A DNA stretch of 64,000 bases, taken from contig JAJVIK010000011.1 of assembly GCA_022072055.1 (NCBI GenBank), positions 246,597 to 310,596 of the forward strand. Reading direction: 5' to 3'. This stretch comes from a bacterium. GTDB lineage: Bacteria > Hinthialibacterota > Hinthialibacteria > OLB16. Of this stretch, positions 1-6,705 are shown piece by piece. A program made the translations under genes and the position numbers. The notes below the pieces were generated by a model. The model was given only the letters and a program-made list of their open reading frames with translations. It was not told where the DNA came from and did no database searches. Each line of letters begins with the position of its first letter. Within the stretch, counting starts at the first letter, position 1.

Positions 1-743
1 ACCATCCCCGCGCTGATCTGCTGACAGCAGCCGATGATCTCGATGGCGTTGATGTTCGGACCCTTGCCGGTCAGATCTTGGACCGTGTGCAGGTGGGCGA
101 AAACTCGCGAGTCATCCACGGTCCCGGTCTGGGGCAGCGTGGCGAGGACCTTGAACTTAGCGCCCATCACCTCGATGGAATCCCCCTCTTTCAGGTCGAG
201 ACTTAAGGCCACATCGGCTCCAACGAGCGCATCGTCGGGGGCGAGATCCTGGATAACCCTCTTGCGAACCAGCGACTGATCGGCGATCTCGGCCCCGACC
301 CCCAATACATCAGCTCCACATCCGAGCGGGCGGTTAAAAACCCCGGCTCCGGCCCACGCGGCCTTGGCCTGGAACTCCGAGAGGGGCAGAATTCCGGTCA
401 AAAGAAACTTCCTCCCTCCCAGCTCGATGGGGGCGGAGAGCTTGGGCGACAGGTTGTCCACTCCCTCGATCGAGGACATGGCGATGCGTGTGACATATTC
501 CTCAGGCAGAAGCTCGCTCTGCATGTCGGCGCTGTAGTAATCCTGGAGTGTCACCGATTTCGGCAAGATCAGGACATTCGCCCCGAGGGCATCCAGCTCG
601 CGCGCCACCGCTTTCTCGGAAAAATAGCTGATGTTCTTGATCGACACGATCACCGTGATCCCGAGAAGAATCGCCATCAGGCTGGTGGTCAGTTGGTTCT
701 TGCGCTCAAAAAGCTCGCGCAACACCAGTGTGCGCAGGGTCAT
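1..743 (-). CDS. ABC transporter permease, MacB/FtsX type (partial, N-terminal part)
   Basis: The gene starts at an ATG on the minus strand (743) and runs off the left edge, so about 247 N-terminal residues are visible. The layout is that of MacB/FtsX-family permeases: a short cytoplasmic start (MTLRTLVLRELFERKNQ), one membrane helix at about residues 17-37, then a soluble MacB-type periplasmic domain. The remaining helices and any ATPase lie beyond the edge. Such permeases act with an ATPase in outward transport or lipoprotein handling; the substrate cannot be read. It is the last visible gene of the minus-strand run that begins at the ArsR-type regulator, 45 bases after the thioredoxin-fold gene. 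Confidence 0.8.
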   Translation of the reverse strand, partial: MTLRTLVLRELFERKNQLTTSLMAILLGITVIVSIKNISYFSEKAVARELDALGANVLILPKSVTLQDYYSADMQSELLPEEYVTRIAMSSIEGVDNLSPKLSAPIELGGRKFLLTGILPLSEFQAKAAWAGAGVFNRPLGCGADVLGVGAEIADQSLVRKRVIQDLAPDDALVGADVALSLDLKEGDSIEVMGAKFKVLATLPQTGTVDDSRVFAHLHTVQDLTGKGPNINAIEIIGCCQQISAGM

Positions 744-788
744 GTCCGTTCTCCTTGTTTCCCGCTCGCCCAGGAGTTCCACTCCCCC

Positions 789-1814
789 TCACTGACTGAA
801 GGCTCCCGCCACCTTGGAGAAGAAGCGCTTCACCGCCCCGGGTTGTTGCGCCTGCGCGGTCGCGCTTTGCGGGTTCGCGGCGGGCGGCCCGCACTTTCCT
901 CCCGCGCATCCCCCGGGACCACATCCGCCCGAGGCCTGGAGCTTGGATAGGAGCATGGTCTTGGTGGTTCCCCCCATGAACTTCCCAACCGCCGAACCGG
1001 GGGGGGCAAGCATGACGGTTTGAGCCACCTTCACGGTCGGATCGACCTGCAACTGGACGAGGAACCGCGCCTCGTTGGGGTCGGCCGGATCGATATACAC
1101 CAGTCTCACCGCTCCCGAGATATCAGGATCGGCCTGAAGCTCCTGAATGCCGTACATGGCCGCTTCATTCTTCTCGGTGGTCGGATTCCGCACGCAGACA
1201 AACACCAGCCTGCGCTCCTGCAGGAACTTCATGGTCTGTTCCATGCCGGGTGTGCCGAAGGCTGCAAGGAGCTGGGTCTCTTCAAACTTGGTCGGAAAGC
1301 CCCCCATGATCGCCCCGTTGGGAGCCACCGCCAGGACGAGCGGCATGGGCGCGCGGTCCACTCCGTATTGGTGAACAATTTGTTGTTCCGCCGGATCGGT
1401 GATGTTGACAGCGACTTGCTCCGCGCGCGCGGCCGCTTGGGTCATCGCGGACTGATAGACCGCCCACATCGCATCTGTCTGCTCGTTCTTCCCGTTGTGG
1501 AAGAAGATAAAGAGGTATCGATTGGCCTGGCCGGCGCGCGCGAGCGCGGCCATTCCCGGCCCGAGCGCGCCTGGGCCCGCCGTCCCCACGGGGGCGGGGG
1601 AGGTTTGTCCCGGGGCCGTGGAGGATTCACCGGGCCGGGCTTGGCTGCCGGCCGTCGCTGGAGATGCCGGCGGGGAAATGCCCCATGGGTCCACAGCTTG
1701 GCCAACGGCTGCCATCGGGCTAAGGATGCAGACCAGGGCGAGGCCCGTGCTGAGAGTGGAACGAGTTGATTTCACTTGGGCTACCCTCCTTCCAAGGGTT
1801 CTTGCGCTTGCCAT
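789..1814 (-). CDS. Secreted thioredoxin-fold protein with Cys/Gly-rich tail
   Basis: About 341 residues with an N-terminal signal peptide ending near AAVGQA. I start it at ATG 1814, preceded by AGAGGGGA at good spacing; the frame is open to 1910 but the extra residues look non-coding. Two thioredoxin-like segments follow a Pro/Ala/Gly-rich linker, the first recognisable from YLFIFFHNGKN. Neither has the usual CxxC at the helix start, so this is probably not an ordinary disulfide oxidoreductase. The tail has Cys in the pattern GGCGPGGCAGGKCGPP, suggesting a metal or thiol site. It lies between a flavin reductase and an ABC permease in the ArsR-headed run. Function is not known from sequence. 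Confidence 0.72.
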   Translation of the reverse strand: MASARTLGRRVAQVKSTRSTLSTGLALVCILSPMAAVGQAVDPWGISPPASPATAGSQARPGESSTAPGQTSPAPVGTAGPGALGPGMAALARAGQANRYLFIFFHNGKNEQTDAMWAVYQSAMTQAAARAEQVAVNITDPAEQQIVHQYGVDRAPMPLVLAVAPNGAIMGGFPTKFEETQLLAAFGTPGMEQTMKFLQERRLVFVCVRNPTTEKNEAAMYGIQELQADPDISGAVRLVYIDPADPNEARFLVQLQVDPTVKVAQTVMLAPPGSAVGKFMGGTTKTMLLSKLQASGGCGPGGCAGGKCGPPAANPQSATAQAQQPGAVKRFFSKVAGAFSQ

Positions 1815-1952
1815 GGCATTCCCCTCTGACCCCGGGGATTGGGGGCGATTCGATGAACCCTCCATAACTGATTCTTCGCCATGTATCGAAGTGGCTAATA
1901 ATCGCAACACAGCACCTCTAAGTCAATAAGACTTTCACGGTCCCCAACTCAC

Positions 1953-2651
1953 TCAGCGCCTGTTGAGCGCCACCTCCGCCACTCGTTTCCCCAGGTTTCG
2001 CGCGGTCGTGAGGCCAAATTCATCCGCTGCCACGCTGTCATCCTTGCTCCACAGCGTGCCGCCCCAATGGGCGGTCGGCCTTCCCTCCCCCACGACCAGC
2101 ATCTCGTGCGCCATGAGAACTGTCTGAACCGACTGAATGGTGAGCTCCTGTCCGCCGTTGCGCGAACCGCCCACCGCGAGCACCGCGCCAATCTTTCCGG
2201 AAAGCGCGAAGTTGTTCTGGCGGAAGGTAATCCACCGGTCCAGAAACGCCTTGCACAAGTAAGTCATGTTCCCGAAATAGACCGGAGTGCCGAGGATGAT
2301 CGCGGCTACGCCAGGGTCGGAGAGCTTGGGCGCCAACTCGGGGAAATCATCGCGCTCCCCCTCATCAAGAGGGATTCCCACGGCCACTTGGCCGGGAATC
2401 TTAAGTCCGGCCAGTTCGATCAGCTCGATTTCGATGGCGTCCGAAACCTTCCGAGCTTCCTCGAGGCAAATCCCAAGCGCTTCCGCCGTGGACTTGCCTT
2501 TGCGAGGACTGCAAGACACGCCCACAACCTTGATCTTCTTCCCGCCTCCCCCCTCCCCTTGGGCTTGGGCGAGGAGGGTGTCTCCGACAGCCAGTCCGAA
2601 GGCCGCGCCCGCGCTTCCGATGAATCTACGCCTGCTCACATCATCCGTCAT
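1953..2651 (-). CDS. Tat-exported NADPH-dependent FMN reductase / flavodoxin-fold protein
   Basis: 232 residues. The N-terminus carries a twin-arginine signal (SRRRFIG, then a hydrophobic stretch to about residue 30), so the folded protein is probably exported with its flavin bound. The core matches the NADPH-dependent FMN reductase/flavodoxin-like fold: VVGVSCSPRKGKST is the phosphate-binding loop, and ILGTPVYFGNMTYLCKAFLDR is the typical iron-sulfur-flavoprotein/WrbA-like segment. A good Shine-Dalgarno (GGAGAGAA) precedes the ATG. It follows ccdA by 56 bases in the same direction, so it may feed or accept electrons in the thiol-redox operon. The partner is unknown. Confidence 0.8.
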   Translation of the reverse strand: MTDDVSRRRFIGSAGAAFGLAVGDTLLAQAQGEGGGGKKIKVVGVSCSPRKGKSTAEALGICLEEARKVSDAIEIELIELAGLKIPGQVAVGIPLDEGERDDFPELAPKLSDPGVAAIILGTPVYFGNMTYLCKAFLDRWITFRQNNFALSGKIGAVLAVGGSRNGGQELTIQSVQTVLMAHEMLVVGEGRPTAHWGGTLWSKDDSVAADEFGLTTARNLGKRVAEVALNRR

Positions 2652-2707
2652 GGGATTCTCTCCTTTCAGATCGATTCATGCACTCCATGGTCTGGGCGAC
2701 TCTCCAT

Positions 2708-3385
2708 CTACATGACCAACAGGCCGATCCCCACCATCAGGATCAGCCCCCCCGCGAGTTTGCGTGACCACTCTATTCCGCGTGTCCAGCCCTTGGAATC
2801 CGCGATGGCCTGCACCAAGCCCGCGGAGGTTCCGCCCGCGATGATCAGTCCGCAGTGCCCCAAGCTGTAGGCCGCAAGCAGAAGCCCCCCGAAAACAGCT
2901 CCCTTGAGCGGAACCAGGGCAAGCAGAGCCAGCAGGATCGGCCCCGCGCAAGGGAGCGAAGCGAGTCCAAACAGCAGCCCCAGGAAAAGCGCCCCCAGAT
3001 ACCCCTTGTGTTTGGGGGAGACTGCTCGGGGAGCGGGGATCTCGAAGCGGATAATCCCCAAGAGATGGAGCCCCATCAGCAGGCAAACCAACGCGGCGAC
3101 ATACCCCCACCAAGTGGCCCGGAGGATGGAGCCGGCAGCCCAAGTCGCGAGGAAAAGGATGAGAAACATCACGGTAATCCCAACCGAGAAGGCCAACGAC
3201 AGCAGCAAGGATCTCCCCACCGAGCGCTGCTCCTGCCCCGCCACATAGGCCACCATCAAGGGCGCCATCGCCAACACGCAGGGGTTCGCGGCGGTCAGAA
3301 GGCCCCCCGCGAAGGCCGCGAATGGAGCCAGCCATGCACGCGCCTCGATCAGCCCCAGAAGCGATTGGGTGGCCTGTTCCAACAT
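2708..3385 (-). CDS. ccdA: CcdA/DsbD-like transmembrane electron carrier
   Basis: 225 residues, about six membrane helices, the size of CcdA. The two Cys that shuttle electrons in this family are both present: one in NPCVLAMAPLM near residue 36 and one in LPCAGPILLAL in the second half. The known role is moving reducing equivalents from cytoplasmic thioredoxin to thiol proteins outside the membrane. The start ATG follows directly on the stop of the membrane-tethered thioredoxin gene (TGAATG), implying translational coupling and a functional pair. There is no cytochrome c maturation gene nearby, so the target is more likely another protein of this operon. Confidence 0.85.
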   Translation of the reverse strand: MLEQATQSLLGLIEARAWLAPFAAFAGGLLTAANPCVLAMAPLMVAYVAGQEQRSVGRSLLLSLAFSVGITVMFLILFLATWAAGSILRATWWGYVAALVCLLMGLHLLGIIRFEIPAPRAVSPKHKGYLGALFLGLLFGLASLPCAGPILLALLALVPLKGAVFGGLLLAAYSLGHCGLIIAGGTSAGLVQAIADSKGWTRGIEWSRKLAGGLILMVGIGLLVM

Positions 3386-3808
3386 TCAACGAACCCCCAT
3401 TTCGCCAAGTTTTAAGACAATTTCCTCGCGGGTCAGGGTTCCCTCGTTTCGCCAGAATTCTTCCCCATTGCTCTTCAGAAAAACCTGGGTCGGGATCAGC
3501 CGAACAGCGTAAATCTTCTGCGCCAGGGGAACCTTCTCAAGGTCGATGGTCTCCACCTCCAAACGCCCCGAGTACTCTGCCTTGATGGACTCCAGAATCG
3601 GGGCCATCTCCCGACATGGGATGCATTTCTCCCCTCCGATCTCGACAAGCCGAGGAAGGGAGGCGCTTGCGCTGGTCGGAGAGGTCACGCCGCCGGTAGG
3701 AATGATCGGAGAAGGGCGACCGTCCCTCTGGCGGAGGAGCGCGACAACGATCACAAGGAGTAAGACCCCCACCACGATCACCGAGGCGCGCGCGTTGTTG
3801 GTTTCCAT
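3386..3808 (-). CDS. Membrane-tethered thioredoxin
   Basis: 140 residues. One N-terminal membrane helix at about residues 8-26 anchors it with the thioredoxin domain outside. The active site is CIPC within GGEKCIPCREMAPIL, and the cis-Pro region (RLIPTQVFL) is intact. Role by family: reduce or exchange disulfides of extracytoplasmic proteins, probably recharged by the CcdA-like protein whose gene abuts it. It lies 23 bases after the small thioredoxin gene. Confidence 0.85.
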   Translation of the reverse strand: METNNARASVIVVGVLLLVIVVALLRQRDGRPSPIIPTGGVTSPTSASASLPRLVEIGGEKCIPCREMAPILESIKAEYSGRLEVETIDLEKVPLAQKIYAVRLIPTQVFLKSNGEEFWRNEGTLTREEIVLKLGEMGVR

Positions 3809-3831
3809 CTCCGCCTCCCCTCGATCCGCCG

Positions 3832-4080
3832 TCAGGAAACGGGGATTCGACCGATCAGGAGCCTTTCCACATCGTCGGGGCTGAGCGCTTTCCCCATGCT
3901 GAGGAGGTCGCCATCCACGATTAACGCCGGGGTCATCATCACCCCCCTTTTGACGATCTCGGCAAGTGAAGTGACCTTTTCGAGCTCAAACTCAAGCCCC
4001 AGTTTTTCGGCCGCGCTCCGGGTGTTCTCCTCAAGGGCGCGACACTTGGCGCACCCGGTTCCAAGGATTTCGATCTTCAT
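3832..4080 (-). CDS. Small cytoplasmic thioredoxin/glutaredoxin-like protein (TM0996/MTH895 type)
   Basis: 82 residues from ATG 4080, which has GGGAGGG upstream. The sequence MKIEILGTGCAKCRALEENT has the CxxC motif (CAKC) of the small redox-active disulfide protein 2 family, and MMTPALIVDG holds the cis-Pro. These proteins are often encoded beside DUF318-type permeases in arsenic or metal operons, as here. Likely a cytoplasmic thiol donor or metal-thiolate carrier. No export signal is present. Confidence 0.85.
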   Translation of the reverse strand: MKIEILGTGCAKCRALEENTRSAAEKLGLEFELEKVTSLAEIVKRGVMMTPALIVDGDLLSMGKALSPDDVERLLIGRIPVS

Positions 4081-4098
4081 CGCATGCCCTCCCATGGG

Positions 4099-4470
4099 TC
4101 ATCGGACCAAGGCGTGCAACCCGGCTTGGACCTTTTGGACGATTCGATGGACATCCTCGCCCATGTGCGGCTTATCGGGTTTCTTCAGGATTCCGATGTC
4201 GGTCGCCACAACATGAACCGAGGGGACGAAACCGGCGCGCTCCAACGCCCGTCGGCAGCAGTGATCCTCGCACCCATCGATCGCGACAAGGACTCCGGCT
4301 GCGCGCGTCCGCGCAGTTTTCTCGGGGATTTCCGCGGTCAGGGCCGCCAGGCAAAACAGGCTGCCGTCCTGCTGATGCATAAGCTGAACCCCCGCTTGGT
4401 TGGCCGCCTGGCCCACATGCGAGGCGCCCGCGCAGGTGAAGATCAAGGTTTCTCCATTTCCAATGGGCAT
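4099..4470 (-). CDS. DGC-domain putative zinc-binding protein
   Basis: 123 residues from ATG 4470, preceded by AAAGGAG. It has the pattern of the DGC family (named for a conserved Asp-Gly-Cys): FTCAGASHVGQAANQAG near the start, FCLAALTAEIP in the middle and IDGCEDHCCRRALE, which gives several conserved Cys and a His. The family is predicted to bind zinc and is found with metal permeases and thioredoxins; its biochemistry is poorly known. It starts 16 bases after the permease stop codon, so the two are almost certainly co-transcribed. Confidence 0.82.
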   Translation of the reverse strand: MPIGNGETLIFTCAGASHVGQAANQAGVQLMHQQDGSLFCLAALTAEIPEKTARTRAAGVLVAIDGCEDHCCRRALERAGFVPSVHVVATDIGILKKPDKPHMGEDVHRIVQKVQAGLHALVR

Positions 4471-4486
4471 TCTCTCTGCTCCTTTC

Positions 4487-5791
4487 TCAGAAGATCGCTC
4501 CAAAGCTCCACCCCACCAGCGTGGACATGACCACAACCAGCGCGGCGAACACCGTAGTTTTCTTGGGACCCATCACCCGGATCAGGACCAACAAACTTGG
4601 GAGCGACAGCGCCGGTCCCGCCAGCAGCAGAGCAAGCGCGGGACCCCGACCCATGCCAAGACGAATCAACATTTCGGTGATCGGGATTTCTGTGAGGGTG
4701 GCGAAGTACCAGATCATTCCGGTGAACGAGGCCACCAGATTGGAGGGCAGACTGTTCCCCCCCACGAGAGTGGCCACGGTCTTCTCAGGAATCAAAGCCC
4801 CGACAAAGCCCGTGAGAAACACTCCGCCGAAAAGAAGAGGAACAATCAGTTTGGCGTAGTCCCAGGTGGCGCTCAGCCACTCCACCACCTCGGCGCGGGA
4901 AAACCACTGCCAAAGCATGAAGAGGATCGCAAGTCCCACGGCCGCCGCGAGCTCCCACTTATGGGCGTGGATGGTCATGACCGGGCTGGGGATGGGCTCC
5001 ATCGACTCGATCTCCTGCGTGGGGAGGCGCCGCACCTCCCCGAGTTCTCCATCCCCGTCAAGTACAAAGAACTCCAGGGCGTCGCGGGTCTCAAGGCGAA
5101 CCTTGGCGCTGAACTCGGCGCCATCCCGGAGACGGATTGAGACATCGTTGGTGTTGTACCAATCGCTGAACACCAAAAAGAGGATCATCGCGGCCAGGAA
5201 CACGGAGGTCTGCCAAAGGCGGCGTGGGCTTGGTGGCGGCTCCGGCATCCGAAGAGCGGCCTTGGTCCTTGCGACCTCCTCCCGTCTGAACAGGAAGGCC
5301 ATGAGCAACCCGATCACGACCGCGAACAAGATCGCTCCGATGATCCGGGCGAGGCCCAGGTCGAACCCCAGAACCCGCGCCGAAAGAAACACCGCCATGA
5401 CATTGATCGCGGGGCCGGAATAGAGAAACGCGCTTGCGGGGCCGAGTCCGGCGCCTAGGGTGTAGATCCCCGCGAACATCGGCAGCACGCTGCACGAACA
5501 GACCGCGAGGATGAACCCAGCCACCGCGCCCACTCCGTAGGCCAAGGTCCGGTTTGAGTTGGGACCGAGATAGCGGATCACCGAACCATGCGACAGGAAG
5601 GTGGAAATCGCGCCCGCGATGAACATGGCGGGAACCACACAAGGGAGGGTGTGCTCGCGGGTATACCATTGCAACAAGGTGAAGGCCTCCAGGATGGCGT
5701 GCTCCACCTTGGGGTTCCCCAAAGGGAGGAACCAGGCGACAAGGAAGGTTGCTATCAGGATGAATAATACCGTTATATCTCTCAACTTCAT
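4487..5791 (-). CDS. Permease of the DUF318/ArsP (SO_0444 Cu/Zn efflux) type
   Basis: 434 residues from ATG 5791; the frame is open further upstream but MKLRDITVLFILIATFLVAW is a clear membrane N-terminus. The family signature CSCSVLPMFAGI lies at residues 98-109, followed by GAGLGPASAFLYSGPAINV. A second copy-like half near residues 320-430 contains GPALSLPSLL. About 68 hydrophilic residues (211-278) are inserted between the halves. Relatives export methylated arsenicals (ArsP) or Cu/Zn (SO_0444); the substrate here is not decided. Control by the adjacent ArsR-type regulator fits a metal or metalloid resistance role. Confidence 0.85.
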   Translation of the reverse strand: MKLRDITVLFILIATFLVAWFLPLGNPKVEHAILEAFTLLQWYTREHTLPCVVPAMFIAGAISTFLSHGSVIRYLGPNSNRTLAYGVGAVAGFILAVCSCSVLPMFAGIYTLGAGLGPASAFLYSGPAINVMAVFLSARVLGFDLGLARIIGAILFAVVIGLLMAFLFRREEVARTKAALRMPEPPPSPRRLWQTSVFLAAMILFLVFSDWYNTNDVSIRLRDGAEFSAKVRLETRDALEFFVLDGDGELGEVRRLPTQEIESMEPIPSPVMTIHAHKWELAAAVGLAILFMLWQWFSRAEVVEWLSATWDYAKLIVPLLFGGVFLTGFVGALIPEKTVATLVGGNSLPSNLVASFTGMIWYFATLTEIPITEMLIRLGMGRGPALALLLAGPALSLPSLLVLIRVMGPKKTTVFAALVVVMSTLVGWSFGAIF

Positions 5792-5843
5792 GGGACTGAT
5801 CCTTCCGTTCAGTCGGTGGGTGGGGTGAGCTGTGGTCGCAGTC

Positions 5844-6179
5844 TCATTCCCGATCTCCAACCCACACCTTGTCGGCTTCCCATCGCTCCCGTAGAACCAT
5901 CTCGACACATTGGAAGAACCCGTTAAGGCACTTGATCCTGGGTCGGTAGTACACCTGCGCCCCTTCCTTACGGGTCTCCAGGAGTCCCACATTCCTCATG
6001 ATCGCCAAGTGCTTGGAGACCGTGGACTGGTCCGCGCCCACCAGCTCAGTGAGCTCGCAGACGCATCGCTCTCGCTCGGAAAGCGCCTCCAGGATCATCA
6101 GGCGGCTGGGGTGCGAGAGGGCCTTGGCCACCTCCGCCCGGGCCTCGTAATAACGAATTGGCTTCGTTTCAATTACCAT
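5844..6179 (-). CDS. ArsR/SmtB-family metal-responsive repressor
   Basis: 111 residues, winged helix. The ALSHPSRLMILEAL start and ELVGADQSTVSKHLAIMR recognition helix are typical. RCVCEL carries the Cys pair that binds As(III) or similar ions in ArsR-type sensors. Position is first gene of the minus-strand run, 52 bases before the permease, so it probably represses itself and the whole operon and releases DNA when the metal or metalloid binds. The start codon lies inside a repeated AT-rich element (6172-6197), the likely operator. Confidence 0.88.
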   Translation of the reverse strand: MVIETKPIRYYEARAEVAKALSHPSRLMILEALSERERCVCELTELVGADQSTVSKHLAIMRNVGLLETRKEGAQVYYRPRIKCLNGFFQCVEMVLRERWEADKVWVGDRE

Positions 6180-6197
6180 ATGGCCATATTACCATAT
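6172..6197 (-). promoter_or_regulatory. Probable ArsR operator overlapping the start codon
   Basis: On the minus strand the 10-mer ATATGGTAAT occurs twice, 16 bases apart (6172-6181 and 6188-6197), and a perfect 12-base palindrome ATATGGCCATAT (6178-6189) lies across the junction. The downstream copy contains the ArsR start codon. This AT-rich block stands out from the GC-rich surroundings. Repeated plus dyad symmetry in front of a dimeric winged-helix repressor suggests autoregulation; overlap with the ATG would also allow a leaderless or very short leader transcript. Confidence 0.6.
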
Positions 6198-6293
6198 TCT
6201 ACTGGCGTGTCAAGCAGGCTCATGGGGTCTGATCCGCAACCTGTTGGTCTTGAGTCTCAACACTCATTGGGGGGCCGCTCATGGCGGGGGGGT

Positions 6294-6671
6294 TCAGTAG
6301 GATTCAAACACGTTCTCGGGGCTGAGTGGCGAACCGCAGTAAAGGCACTGTTTGCGCGCGCTATTGCCCTTCCTTCCACATCTCTCGCAGATCACGACCT
6401 CCCGGGAAATCTTGCCGTCAGCCCGCCCGTCCCGAAGGTCAATTTCTTCCATCTTCTTGAGAATCATGTCGTCGCTCAGGCCGACCTCGCCTCGCAAGAC
6501 CTCCCACAGCGCCTGACAGGCGATGGTGAGCGCGTCGGCTTTCCGCTGGAGGTCCAGGATTTCGCTTTTGAGGAACTTGGTGTCCAGCGCGGCATCCGAG
6601 GCTCGCCGTTCCGCATCCGCAATCTTCCGGTTTTGGTACAAGTCAATGACAAGACCTGGGAATTGGTACAT
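6294..6671 (-). CDS. Hypothetical coiled-coil protein with C-terminal zinc ribbon
   Basis: 125 residues. The first half is charged and helical (about residues 15-60, heptad-like, probably a short coiled coil). The C-terminus has two CxxC pairs, CERC and CLYC, about 14 residues apart, which form a zinc-ribbon. No signal peptide or membrane helix is seen, so it is probably cytoplasmic. It stands alone between the ArsR operon and the ThuA-fusion gene. I do not recognise a named family and cannot assign a function. Confidence 0.6.
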   Translation of the reverse strand: MYQFPGLVIDLYQNRKIADAERRASDAALDTKFLKSEILDLQRKADALTIACQALWEVLRGEVGLSDDMILKKMEEIDLRDGRADGKISREVVICERCGRKGNSARKQCLYCGSPLSPENVFESY

Positions 6672-6705
6672 GCCGGTCCACCCCCTTCGTTGTGCTTCAG
6701 AACCA

